From the NCBI GenBank assembly GCA_016648135.1, contig JADDOH010014749.1, forward strand, positions 1 to 64,000: 64,000 nucleotides of DNA. The letters are read 5' to 3'. The translations under genes were made by a program, and so were the position numbers. A model generated the notes under the pieces. That model saw only the letters and a program-made list of their open reading frames with translations. It was not told the DNA's origin and did no database searches. Source of the stretch: Agrypnia vestita (lineage: Eukaryota; Arthropoda; Insecta; Trichoptera; Phryganeidae). Shown here piece after piece: positions 1 to 11,399 of this stretch (its first letter is position 1; each line of letters opens with the position of its first letter).

Positions 1-1175
1 TGCACCTTAGAAGTCTGACCTAAATGACATCTAACAATAGTACGATGAAACAAACAAAGCAATTGTTTGGGATTTTAAAAAATGGTTAAATTGTTTATTG
101 CTCCTCGTGTTATGGGTGGACGCCGGAGATCTGTTAGTTTGTTTCGCTAAAGCCAGCAGGCTGGCAAGATATCTGAAATTGTTTATATCCGCTTTAAAGT
201 TTTTCCAGGTCAAGTTTAATTTTAATACATAAGATTTCTAATTTAACATCTTAATAGTTTTAGTGCCGAAATTTAACTTGCCCGATTTTTTATTATTTAT
301 CCAGCTGGCATCGTTAACAACTGAACATGGTGCAACATAATTCTGTTTGAAATGGAACCAATTATTTTAGAAAGTATCCTTTAAACATAAGCAATGAAAA
401 AAAGTATGTTTGAGATAATACTTCTCGCGATTATTTATTTGAATATTGTTACGATAATTTTCAAATGTAATATATTCATAATTTCATTTTTGTAATGTGG
501 TTTACCAAATAAGAATGTATACGCAATAATAGGTTGGTTTTAAATTACCGCTTTGTGTGAATCGTATATTATCAGTTGAAGCACCAAGCAAGACCGATAC
601 TTCATGTCATGTGGGTGGAACAGTGTTAAGAGTTTTTTTGTTTACTTATGCAGTTGTCGACTTCCAGTTATGTTAGCATTATGTGATATCCTATTACGAA
701 TGACAATCTCCCGGAATATTGATTTTATACGTTGACTTTGCAATTGATATCTTTCACACCTCGATGCCGAACTGCATTTGTTACCAGCGTTGTGATGCAG
801 GACTAATGATTCACAACACGAGGCCAGTAAATAATGTTAGTATTATTAATTAAAAGTAATGGTGCGCGAATGTAGAAGGTTTGCTAATTTTTACTATTTT
901 ATTCCAAACTTTTTATAAATTGATATAAAATATTTTATTTCAAATACATACATTGAATGTCAAAATAATTACATTTCTCAGATTTAGTTTCGTTTACAGA
1001 CACATTTTTGTATTTATTTTCATCAAAATGTTAGTTTGTGACGATTGGAACTTTGTGTATTTTCTGCCAATTTTTTTTTTTTTTTTACATAATAATTTAT
1101 TCTGATTTTCTAATGAACACATATAGAAATTTAGCAAAAATATTTTAGGGTTCCCACAATGTTATAAAACATTAA
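1..1175. other. AT-rich intergenic sequence, nothing recognised
   Basis: No reading frame with family resemblance, no RNA gene and no bounded repeat was recognised. The stretch contains homopolymer T runs near 1073-1086. The short minus-strand frame at 31-213 has no recognisable motif and is probably chance. Confidence 0.5.
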
Positions 1176-1562
1176 GGGGTTACGCCCCCCTGGAAGAATA
1201 AAGTTTAGGTAGAAAGTGGGTGATTTTTTTGCAAAGAGGTGATTAATATTTTGTTGTCACTTATCAAACTATATTTTATTGGAAAATTTTAGCAAAAAAA
1301 TGTAAAATGGCCGTGACAACATGCAACGCTCCTCGGTGCACGTTTTTTGGAGACAGAAAAGAAAATGTCTGTCACGAAGGAAGAGTTGTACGGAAATAGA
1401 CATAATGTGACCATTTTATGTTTTTTTGTAAACACATTCTGTTACAATATGTACATGAATAAGTGCCATTAAAAAAATATATTTCACCGACATGTAAAAA
1501 AATCACCCAATTTCTATCTAAATTTTATTCTCTGACAGTTGTTGTAACCACCCCATAAGGGG
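1176..1562. repeat. Foldback element with imperfect inverted arms
   Basis: The left arm (about 1176-1243: GGGGTTACGCCCCCC, then TTTAGGTAGAAAGTGGGTGA) recurs inverted at about 1495-1562 (TCACCCAATTTCTATCTAAA, then GTAACCACCCC). A related copy lies in reverse orientation at about 38870-38985, sharing the stretch around TTTAGGTGGAAATTTGGTGA and GTGGTGATTAAT. A second inverted pair, AAGGGGAATACCTACCTA at about 1556-1574 and its complement at about 2432-2453, suggests a larger composite element. No coding capacity was seen. Class unknown. Confidence 0.6.
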
Positions 1563-2665
1563 AATACCTACCTACGAAGTGTGAAAAAAGGCAATATTTG
1601 TGAATTTTTTTTAAGAAAACCTATATTAATTACGGTATTGGTATTATTTTTACATGAAAGTACATACTTTTAAGAATGTGTATTTTTATAAAAAATATTT
1701 AACATTGGCAGAAAATTCTTGGGTTCTGTCTACTGCCGAGAAAAAAGGTCCTCCGCCTAGACCACTCTCATTTCATCTGTAATCATCAGAATAAAATAAA
1801 ACAAAAAGATGATCAAAATTGACACTATGAAATTGTTTTTGACATAGGGGTTTTTGAAAATATAGATTTTTGACAAAATGGCGGGCTTTTGAATTTAAAA
1901 TATTGTTTTTAGGGAAAAATTCGGGTTTATTATGCCGATAAAAAATATCTAAGTCACTTAAAAAAAACCTACGACAAAGACTAGATAATTATGTATAGAA
2001 TAACAACTAGAAATTTCGAAAAGTTGATTCGGTTTAGTGATTGCAGAGATATTTTGGTCACCGATTTTCAAAATATGGTTTCGAGTAAAACGAAAATAAA
2101 GCAATGAATAAATCATGAAATCTTTCAACTTACATAAAATCATCGATTCCAGGTCCATAATATAAGTCCTCCACCTTGCTTAGAATTCCTATATCATCGA
2201 GCACTCTTCACAAACATAATAGAAACAGGTCTTACGTTTCTATTATAAAAGAGCCCGACTGGCAGCTACCTGCGTATAGTGTGGCGCGTATTCAACAAAG
2301 TTGCCACTATTTTCAGCTATAACTTTGTTATTTTTTTGAGTTTTTGCTTGAAATTTTCACCAGACATTCTTAAGACCTCAAGCTTTAAGAAAATGCAAAC
2401 ATTTGTACATTGATTTTTTCGAAATGTCTAGGTAGGTATTCCCCCTTTAGTCAATGTTGCTTTTATCTCATAAATTAATAATGTTTTAAAAAAATTAATT
2501 GTCGGAAGATTTTTAAATGTCGGAGACTTTATAAGCTCATTAACCGTATTATTACAGTGCATATAAACGGATGAGACTTATCTTGAAAGTCACAAAGTAT
2601 TGTGTGCAGAGTCGGCTATTGTCTGTTCCTCACTGTATTTTTTTTGCAAGTAGAATGAACAACTC
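1563..2665. other. AT-rich sequence, possibly the interior of a larger inverted-repeat element
   Basis: Nothing codes here recognisably. The inverted partner of the motif at 1556-1574 lies at about 2432-2453 (TAGGTAGGTATTCCCCCTTT), so part of this stretch may be the interior of one element. The minus-strand frame at 1958-2158 shows no family features. Confidence 0.4.
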
Positions 2666-2693
2666 TGTACCTTAGTGGATAAACCACGGGAGT
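2666..2693 (+). repeat. Left half of a 28-bp inverted pair flanking the piggyBac region
   Basis: The 28 bases starting TGTACCTTAGTGGATAAAC and ending CGGGAGT recur inverted at 7451-7478 with one mismatch. The pair encloses 4.8 kb that includes the piggyBac-like element. These may be the ends of an older element that was later invaded, or two solo copies of a short repeat. No target duplication was recognised. Confidence 0.7.
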
Positions 2694-3134
2694 CTCATTA
2701 TCATGAATGTGCAGGATAGAAGATTTAGTGAATATGCAGATTTCAAAACATCATAACTTTTATAATAATTGAAATGATTTCACATACTTAACATTTTTTT
2801 GGGTTAATGATTTTTAATTCAATTTATAATATAAAAAGATTAAATATCGTTATATAATTTGAAGAAATCGCTTGGTATCCACCGTTTGAGAACTTGCAAA
2901 TCATTAAATTTTGCAGTGCTTATGGGGCGCAAAGTGGAATTTATTTGGGAAAGGGAGGCTGGATAATTAACGGAAGATCTAACTTTCCTCCTTAAATCGA
3001 CTTCTTTAAATTCACCTTCAAAACTATTTTATGTAAAACAAAAATCCTTTTTGGTAGGATCTCGATTTAATACATGCGATTTTTCTTCCTTGCGACGAAT
3101 GGAGAACCGGCCGTGTCATATACTTTTCTCATAT

Positions 3135-5875
3135 TTAACCTTTTGAACGCTATTCCAAGCCCTGAGTTTCCAGTACCCACACGCTGCACGTTTTTCTGAA
3201 TACTCAAATATTCATTAAATCATCGAAATAGTCCACTTACGTGCAATTTATCACCGAAGATAAAGATAAGAGGTTATGTTGTTATATTTGAAACCTAATA
3301 ACACAATAATAAAAACTCAAAGGATGTTTATAAATGAATAAACAAAAACTCCATATAAAAAACATACCTCGCCTACGTTTGTCGTCGCGCGCCATTCCCG
3401 CCCGATGTGTGTTTAGACCACTGCGTTGATAAGCACAAGTGGACAGAAGAATCACTTGTGAACGTAAACAAATGGATGGTTTATGGGAAAGACACTCACA
3501 CCACACATTTAACTAACTCAATGATACTATTGTTTTTACACGCTAATAAATTTCAGTATCTGGAGTCATATTTTTTTGGAGCTGTGATATATTTTAAAAC
3601 ACGGTTGTAAACACAAAGATATGTCGCATTCCTTACATAAGTATCTCGTGAGCTGCATTCTTTTATTTTGTAATCGGCATATTCGACATCGTCTTCGGGG
3701 ATTTTTTAATTTGTCAGTTGGAGGAATTAATTCTGCCATATGCTTTGTAACAAACTTAGGTAATATCCGAAACGGATTGCTGTGGACTGATGATGACGTT
3801 GCAGGTTGTGATGTTTGACAAATCTCGGGTTTATATTTCTCAACAAGTTGAATGATGACTGCCAGTTGAAAATCAGCTAAGGGTTTTTTTATTCCGGTTA
3901 CTTGGGTATATACGGAATGTGAATTTAATAAAAATAGATCTATTATATGGAATGCGACTTTCTTGTACCATTTAGTAGTCTTTCTCATGCAGGATAAACT
4001 ACTAACCATCATCCGTTTTGTCAACAGCTCCCATTGATTTATTGTAGTCTATAATAGCGGATGGTTTTTGAATAGGTTGTTTGGTCTTATAATGAATTTT
4101 TCCGGTCTCTTTAAAGGATTCATCATGCAAAGTAGTAAGCATGTGAACATCCCTCTTATCACGCCATTTTAATGCTAAGAGGTTCTTCGACTCAAATTCA
4201 CCTTTTTTTAATTTTTTTAATTTTGGCATTCCCTTATGGTTTATTTTTACTATTCCACAAGCATTGGTTTTTTCTGCGTGTAAAAATTCGAATAACTTTG
4301 GGCTAGTATACCAATTGTCACAATACAAATTGTGACCTTTGCCAAAATAGTCTTTTAAAAGTGTGGTCACAACGGCGCCGGTTATTCCCAAGTTATGATC
4401 ATCAGTATAGTCAGTCCCTTTTCCACAATATATAATAAAATCTAAAATATATCCAGTTTTTACATCACATAACACAAACATTTTGATTCCGAATCGATGT
4501 CGTTTTGAGGGAATAAATTGCTTAAAAATTAGCCTACCTTTAAATACAATTATACTTTCGTCTATACATAAATTTTCGTAAGGTATCACTGAGTTTTTGA
4601 ATGTTTTTCGGGTGTATTCCAAAAGTAAGCGAATTTTATAGAGAGGATCTGTAGAAGGTGAATTCGAGTCACAGAAATGTAAATATTCCAATAATAACTG
4701 ATATCGGTCTCTAGGCATGATCAGTCCGAATACTGGTGAACTCAGAAAAAGATTCGTACTCCAATACTCTTCAATGTCACATGTCATCAGCATTGTTATT
4801 GCAAAAAATAAATACATTTCCGGAACATTCGTGTCTTTCCATTTGTGACTTCGAGACTTTGGGCCAAACTCTTTTGTATTTTGAAGAAAACGGTAGTACT
4901 TACTTATTGGTTTCTTTTACTATTTCTTCCATTATCGAGAAACTCAAAAAGAATTCGAAAAAATCTCTCTCTGTAGAATCTTCATTTAATTGTGCAGAAC
5001 AAACACCCGGTTGAAAATCGTCAAATTCATGTACTATCGGAATGTGAGGTCCAGATACCCAGGAACGCAATATTTTTTCACTTGTAGATCCGTCGGCCTG
5101 ATATTCAACGTCAGACATTTCCGACGGATCGTAGTCTTCTTCAGACATTTCAAAATCGGAATCCAACATAATTTCTATCTCATCATCATTTAAAAAGTGG
5201 GCCATATTGATTAAATTGTAGGATTAAAATTCAAAAATAATATTTAGCTTATTAATAATTATTGTATTATTAATTATATTATTATTAAATTTTGATTAAA
5301 AATATATAACACGCACTTCTAAACAATTTGAAAGAAAAACGGTCATATAAGAATAAAATTTAAAAAAATTAATCGTCAAAATACAAAAACTATAGTCACA
5401 AACTAACACTTGTAACACACATTAACATGTAAGGCGCAACTCGAGGGATAAATAAAAAAAGTATCAAAATTTCAAAAGTTTTTCGTAATTCGACAGCCGC
5501 GACGAACAAATATGGGATCGGCGCTTGTCCAACTGATTTTGTAGCTAGACGCATGCGTATTCGTCCCGTCGAACGATTTTCGTGTGCGCGCCATCCCGCG
5601 GCCAGTTTTTGAAATACTACAGATTTACAGGTTCGGCATATGTGACAGATAATCGATGTTTATTACGAAATATGATTTTATTTTTAAGAAATGTCTGTAG
5701 ATGCCAGCACCATGAAAGTATTGGGATTCATCCAGTATATGTTAAAATATTGTATGAGTTAGGCGCTCTACTTGATCGGCGATCAAAGTCGGCGTATCAA
5801 CAGTTGATACGGCCGCGCACAAAAACGTATTCATAGCCGTATCAACTGTTGATACGGACGCGTTCAAAGGGTTAA
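3135..5875 (-). mobile_element. piggyBac-like DNA transposon, complete ends, with TTAA target duplications
   Basis: The element occupies 3139-5871 (2,733 bp). It is flanked by TTAA at 3135-3138 and 5872-5875, the piggyBac-superfamily target site. Terminal inverted repeats are CCTTTTGAACGC at 3139-3150 and the complement of CCCTTTGAACGC at 5860-5871, one mismatch in 12. The right sub-terminal region carries two palindromes, GTATCAACAGTTGATAC (5794-5810) and GTATCAACTGTTGATAC (5839-5855), plausibly transposase-binding sites. The only coding content is the broken minus-strand transposase described separately. The ends look intact, so it could be mobilised only by a transposase supplied elsewhere. 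Confidence 0.93.
3566..5205 (-). pseudogene. piggyBac-type transposase (DDE_Tnp_1_7), broken by two frameshifts
   Basis: Three minus-strand frames make one degenerate transposase. The first (5205 to 4900) has the usual acidic N-terminus. The second (4817 to 4002, with an upstream in-frame extension containing WKDTNVPEMYLFF) holds the catalytic core: DES in CIDESIIVFKG, DNWY in YCDNWYTS, and GAVDKTD. The third (4024 to 3566) resumes with RKTTKWYKK and ends in a cysteine-rich finger (CRIC, CKECDISLC). Break one coincides with a 4-bp tandem duplication, CTTACTTA on the plus strand at 4899-4906, just after the conserved ETNK. Break two lies near 4010, directly after the third catalytic aspartate motif. 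Family proteins are usually about 550-600 residues in one frame. Confidence 0.92.
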
Positions 5876-6883
5876 GAAATCTTTTAACCCCATATTTATT
5901 ACTTTAAATGGATATTTCCTCTTGCATGTTCTAATGAGTTGAGACCAGTCCCATAGTTACGATTTTTAACCTCCCTTTTTTGTCTTTCGATGATGGAAAG
6001 ATCCCCGTCTACCTCCATATGGGTGTGTACTTAGTACACTACTGAGTGCCCATTTCGACAGGCAAGACCCAATTTCATTACCCCCCCCCCCTGCCTCCTT
6101 TAGTTTCATCCCAAACCATCGCAGTGGTTTGTTTTTCCGTATCATCGTGTATCGTCAAATTGAGCGTCCATAATTTCTATTTGTGAGGAATGGCGTTGGA
6201 AGACATCTCTCTAGATCATTCTCTAGATTGCTTTCTTTTGGGTTTGATCTCTCAATAGCTTTGTCCTGAAAGAGGCCATCTTGATGTGCGCTCCTAGCTC
6301 CTGCAAATTGACTTTATTGTCCTAAGTTATTGTTAACCTAAATTTGATAATTACGTTTGTCGCAGGTGCCACAAGTATCATTACTAGGTAAAAGGAACCC
6401 CAAATTAAGCTCATTGTTGAATACATGCCTGTAGAGCTACAACTTTGGAATTTCTGGCATATTTGCCTCTTTCGAAAACAAATTGTACATTTTGGGTATA
6501 TTCAAATTGCCTCCGAAGTAATTTTTAGCGGTCCGATTCCCACTGTAATGGGACTCGCATGCTGGGAATTTCAAGATAAAATATCAATTGCTTGTTTGGT
6601 TTTATACATACAGCAATATCTTCATTTCCTATTTCAAATGTGTATGTATTTGTGAAATTACGTCTTCTATCTTGTGACGACTTCCTCGGTCGTGATCATT
6701 GTGTTGGAGTCTGTTTAATCCTGTTGGCAGTAAACTGACTGAATAAAATTCTGTGAAAATATTTAGACCACTACTTTTGGCAATTTTTGACGTGCAGTTG
6801 TTTGCAAGAAACACAAGAAGGCCTCATGTTTACTGCCGGCTTTATTATATCTGTTTGAGAAAAATACTCCTTTCCAGCACGTC
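5876..6883. other. Intergenic sequence, nothing firm
   Basis: Flanking sequence to the right of the piggyBac-like element. A C-run occurs at about 6083-6092. The small frames at 6425-6655 (+) and 6753-6968 (+) show no recognisable domain. Confidence 0.4.
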
Positions 6884-7240
6884 TCAAAATAGTGTTTTTA
6901 TTTTTTTTCTATTCATTAGAGGCAGGTCGTTTTCGGCTGATTCACTATTATCTCGCATTGGTGTTTGAACAAATAATCCAGTTTTTTCATCAAGATGTGT
7001 ATTAATTTCAGTTGGATTTGTTAAGACCTCTTGATTTGAAAACCTCTCAACTGGTAGTAAACATCCAGTGACTTTATCAAGAGTGTACTCCTGATAATTT
7101 GTTTCAATGTGGCCATTTGATCTAGATATCTGTTCAAATAAAATAAAAAAATTAAGCATTGCGCACTGACTTAATTGATTCAATTCAGTATTATCATTAG
7201 AGCTTAAACAATAAATGTTGGACTCGCGTGTTTTTGGCAC
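6884..7240 (-). CDS. Unrecognised 118-aa reading frame, probably a transposon remnant or chance
   Basis: The frame runs from ATG at 7240 to 6884. It is hydrophilic, with no signal peptide, no membrane segment and no motif I recognise. It lies inside the 28-bp inverted pair 2666-2693 / 7451-7478, so it could be a relic of the element that pair bounded. A chance open frame in AT-rich DNA is equally possible. Confidence 0.2.
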   Translation of the reverse strand: MPKTRESNIYCLSSNDNTELNQLSQCAMLNFFILFEQISRSNGHIETNYQEYTLDKVTGCLLPVERFSNQEVLTNPTEINTHLDEKTGLFVQTPMRDNSESAENDLPLMNRKKIKTLF

Positions 7241-7450
7241 TAATCAAATGTTCCGTAATTTTTTCCCTTGATGAAAATATAATGTATCTGGAACTTCCGA
7301 TGTTTTTATACTAACGTAAATTGTACTTCATATCTTTATTACAAGTGAAAAATCACCTTATTCGATGAATGTGGACTTAAGGGTTTTGTATACTAATAAA
7401 ACGTTTTTATACAAAAATATTTGCATTATTAACTCAAGTGCAAAAATTGA

Positions 7451-7478
7451 ACTCCCGTAGTTTATCCACTAAGGTACA
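7451..7478 (-). repeat. Right half of the 28-bp inverted pair
   Basis: Inverted partner of 2666-2693 with one mismatch. It begins ACTCCCGTAGTTTATCCACT and ends AAGGTACA. Confidence 0.7.
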
Positions 7479-8201
7479 CAACTGTAACATATGTTTTTTT
7501 TTAACCTCCTATACATCAAAGTTTCACCTGGTTCAAAGCAATGAATGATCAGTGATCAATGATTGAAGTTCAATGTAAATATACTTAAGTTTTATTTAAA
7601 AAATTTCTGAATATGCGTATTGCACAATATTATTCATGATTTTATGACAAATTACTTTTTGAATCTTTAGTGTATATTATATGACTATAAGATATTCGAT
7701 TGAAAATAAACAATTCACAAGACAGATTATTATTTATTTTGAAATTGCAAAATATGATTTATATCAAAAGGTTGTGATTGTATTTTATAACCGCCTTTGT
7801 TGCGTATACTCAAACTATAGTGAAATCTGTAGAATCTGTGTTCATTTCATCAAAATTTTCATTTATATATTGTTTATTAATTTTCTTTTTACAGTATTTT
7901 ATGATTGTGTTTTATATAGCATAAAATAGGTGTTCTTTAAAATCATAAAAAGCATATTCGGAAACGTGATCATCTTATACTACTGTAGAAGTCACCTGAT
8001 TCAAATAAAAACAACCAAATACGCCGTGCAACTTTTTTTTATATGCGTAAACATGTCACTGAGTACTTGTTTTGAATGATGTAAGAGAGCACTCTGTTAC
8101 AAAAACAATTAATGTGCGAAGAGATCAATGTATAGGAAAGGGATGACTGGTAACGCAGGTCTAATCTGAATGTGGACGCAGTGGTCAATGTCAAATAAAG
8201 C
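7479..8201. other. AT-rich intergenic sequence
   Basis: No supported gene. The plus-strand frame at 7681-7929 is rich in I, Y and F codons, as expected of translated AT-rich noncoding DNA. Confidence 0.4.
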
Positions 8202-8627
8202 AAGAGCCCGTGAACGCCAGACCTGCGTCATAGCATAAAAGCTGAAAATTTCTTTGCTTAATGTCCTCAACAGAGGTAGGATGAAATGGCTACTATGAAG
8301 TTTGGATCATCATAGCTTTGGCAGGTAACAGGTAGCAAAGGTGTATAAAATTGCTATCCAAAAATGTTAAAAGTATGAAGCCTAATTTTCTGTGTCAAGT
8401 GTCTGGCAATGGATGACGTGATTTCTTATATTATTCTGAAGAAAAAAAATTAAACTTTGTACTTTTAACGTTTTTGGGTAGCAATTTTATACACCTTTGC
8501 TACCTGTTACCTGCCAAAGCCACGATGATCCAAACTTCATAATAGCCAATCCTTCCTATTGGGGACATAGCGCGGAGAAACTTTTAGCTTTTATACTAGG
8601 ACGTAAGTCTGGCGTACGCGGGCTCTT
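8202..8627. mobile_element. 426-bp foldback MITE with arms of about 170-190 bp
   Basis: Almost the whole element folds on itself. The left arm begins AAGAGCCCGTGAACGCCAGA and includes TTTGGCAGGTAACAGGTAGC, then GGTGTATAAAATTGCTA. The right arm (8457-8627) carries the complements in reverse order and ends GGCGTACGCGGGCTCTT. Arms are imperfect but collinear, with a spacer of about 60 bp. No reading frame was seen and no clear target duplication, so the superfamily is open. Confidence 0.82.
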
Positions 8628-9895
8628 AGGCTAAAATGGTAATCTTATAAAAAAAAATCTATTTGTAATAGTTCTTCGTTATTATGGCAAAGCGTATGGT
8701 CACCTCTTAGCTGCCACTGAACTTAACCGCCGATACAGTGCACCAGCTTAATCAGTTTGACTGCCACAACTCAACATTTTTCCATAATAGAAAAAGCCTT
8801 AAGTATAGAGTGTCTTATGTATTTAAATGGTTGTAATGCCAAACTATTTTTAGTTAACAATTACCTTTCCTTTATCTCGACCTTTCAACAATACAAACTT
8901 TTTATCCCTTATGAGGAATCAATTAATGCAAGTGAGTGTAATCAAAGAAGAAAGATAGTCATTATTTCAGTTGGACAGTACACGACACCTTAAATATTAT
9001 GTACCATACAAATGTTAATTTCTTTTTGTGCATTAGCATGAATTATTAGTATGATTTTCCATTTTATTTCCTCTAGTTAGCAATTTTAATACCGAGGGTT
9101 ACAGTACGAAATTAGGAGATGGATTTATTTATTTATATTCAAATGATTGTTAACTTTTAAGTGAATTTTTTTCAATTATTTGTACAGCTTTTACAGATGC
9201 CTTCTGTAATAATTAGTAAATAAGTTTTGAATTGGCAACATTGGATGATTTAGTTATTTTATCAAATTTCGTTGCATTTTGAAATATGGCAATCTCTGGA
9301 TTTTGTGTTTCGTGATAAGCATTCTGTATGTTTTTAATATTTTAATAACCAACAAATACATATGTGTATGTATTCCTTAAAATTGTTTATTTCGAAGCTG
9401 AATTCCATATTATAGTGATCTCAGTGTTGTATGTAGCTATTCTCATGTTAGATGGTTGGCCAACATTTAGAATAATAATAAGTAAAGGGAGATAAAAGTC
9501 AATAGTCTTAAGCATGAATTTATCATTTTATTTAACACATGGATTTTTATAATGCTATTATCATATTACAATATTCATTTTTTATGTGACGTTTCCCCCT
9601 ATTTTTTTCATTTTGTAAAATATTTTTTGTTATTTTGAATAAATTCCCAAATTATTGTAATTCGTGTTATAATTTAATTCAATGGAAATAAGTGTTGCTT
9701 ACGAGTTGAAGAAAAAAGCTGCTTGACAAAACTATTGATGATTGTGAAAATGTTGGATTGGTGTTCTCTCAATAGTTTGTACAAGTGCAACACTGATGTC
9801 CGTACTTCAAAGTATTTTATAAATTATAGTCCAGTAGATACTCATGAGTATTTTCAAAATAATTCACCGGGACAATCTAGGACAAAAATTATCAA
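8628..9895. other. AT-rich sequence without a recognised gene
   Basis: Two modest plus-strand frames (8757-8993, 9723-9947) lack recognisable domains. The second runs into the tandem duplication at 9896-10192. Confidence 0.35.
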
Positions 9896-10192
9896 GAAGT
9901 ATTTGTTGCTTAGTGGACACCGCATGCGTTCAACAAGCGCTGCCTGATCTCGTTCAATTATATTTGGATAACAAAATTGCAAATTACTTTATTATTACAC
10001 TTGTTTGAAAATTACTTTATTATTACACTTGTTTGAAAATGCCTATTCTTCTCTTCAGAAGTATTTGATTCTTAGTGGACACTGCATGCGTTCAACAAGC
10101 GCTGCCTGATCTCGTTCAATTATATTTGGATAACAAAATTGCAAATTACTTTATTATTACACTTGTTTGAAAATGCCTATTCTTCTCTTCAG
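9896..10192 (+). repeat. Recent tandem duplication (period 162 bp) with a nested 28-bp duplication
   Basis: The block beginning GAAGTATTTG at 9896 recurs at 10058, both containing GCATGCGTTCAACAAGCGCT. The first copy has an extra 28 bp because the segment starting AAATTACTTTATTATTACAC at 9981 repeats at 10009. The second copy (10058-10192) lacks it. The few differences outside this step imply a recent event. Confidence 0.9.
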
Positions 10193-10860
10193 CACAAATT
10201 AAACATTCTGAATTTGTTTTATTATAGAATCCTAACTCACGGTAAATTTATTTCCAAAGTAATTTTTCAGCTGACTGTTGGACATGTGTTATTCAGCAAT
10301 TTGTTTTGTTAATTTTTAATTTCTGAAAGTTTTTAAAAATTCTCAATGCAATCTATTAAGTGATTGGTTGGTTTGATGTTGTCGACCAATATGAAAATTA
10401 AAATTTTGACCACATTTCTGACCTGTTTTTGTGTTAAGATTTTCTTCATTTTTGGTTTGAGACATGGTTGTGCAAATGGCTTAAGAAATATTAAATTGAT
10501 TCTAGTATGATATAAAAGATTCTTTTGTACATGCAAAGTGATGTGTGTGTTTGTCAGTGAAGATGAATTTTCTTGTCAGAAATGATTCTTAATATAATAG
10601 AGAGAATAGAAGCACAAATTCTGATCTGTGAGTCTTAAATGTAATCCGTTTGTAGTTTGCCTAGTGTGTACGTGTGTTCAAATAAGTTGTGTTGTTTGAG
10701 TTTCGCACATATTCTTTGTTATTCATATTTGAGAAAAAAAAGATGAATTTAAAAACTTGAGGTGAATCAAAAAGTGCTTTAACAAAATAAAAAATAAAGC
10801 TATAATAATAATATAATTATAGCTAAAATAAAAAATAAATTAAAATACATTGTACTATCT
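10193..10860. other. AT-rich sequence without a recognised gene
   Basis: No domain-bearing frame. The minus-strand frame 10333-10536 shows no family features. An (AAATAA)-like run occurs at about 10785-10850, next to the foldback that follows. Confidence 0.35.
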
Positions 10861-11384
10861 CTGTGTGTAGTTTTCTGGGATATTCTGCAGTGTATATCTG
10901 ACCTCTCTGGCTGTGTTTCGGATTCCATTGCAGGGCCCATCATCGAGGCTGATGTGATATGCGAGTGTTGATGTTAAGGTTAAATACTAGTTTGCAATAA
11001 CATATGAAAGCAGGGCGCGATATGTATTGCAGCCAGTACTTAACCTAATGCAAATTGGGACACACCCTGCTTTCAGTACGGTATTGCAAGCTAATACTTA
11101 ACCAATCAATATATTATTGATGTCTCACAGAGACGAAATTATGTTTTTATGGGAAAGTAGGTATAGAAATCTTTGGGTGTACATACATTGATTGATTAAT
11201 GATGTCCCTGTGACAAAAATCCAGTACTGTTCTGAAAAATTTGGACAAACTCAAAATATTCTAATTCTTAACCTTAACATCGACACATTCATCACATCAG
11301 TCCCGATGATGGACCCTGCAATGGGATCAAAACGTCAGCCAGAGGTCAGATATACACCGCAGAGTATCCTAGAAAACTACACAG
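10861..11384. repeat. Inverted-repeat element with nested foldback; possible Penelope-like 3' ends head to head
   Basis: The arm at about 10861-10983 (GTAGTTTTCTGGGATATTCT, CATTGCAGGGCCCATCATCG, GATGTTAAGGTTAA) recurs inverted at about 11266-11384. A second inverted pair lies inside: TTGCAATAACATATGAAAGC near 10990, and CCCTGCTTTCAGTACGGTAT near 11067. The arms contain GATGATG, about 20 bases, then AAACGTC. I associate this arrangement with 3' regions of arthropod Penelope-like elements, which often occur as inverted partial copies. That assignment is inference; the inverted structure is directly visible. Confidence 0.6.
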
Positions 11385-11399
11385 AAGATTCTGAATGGC

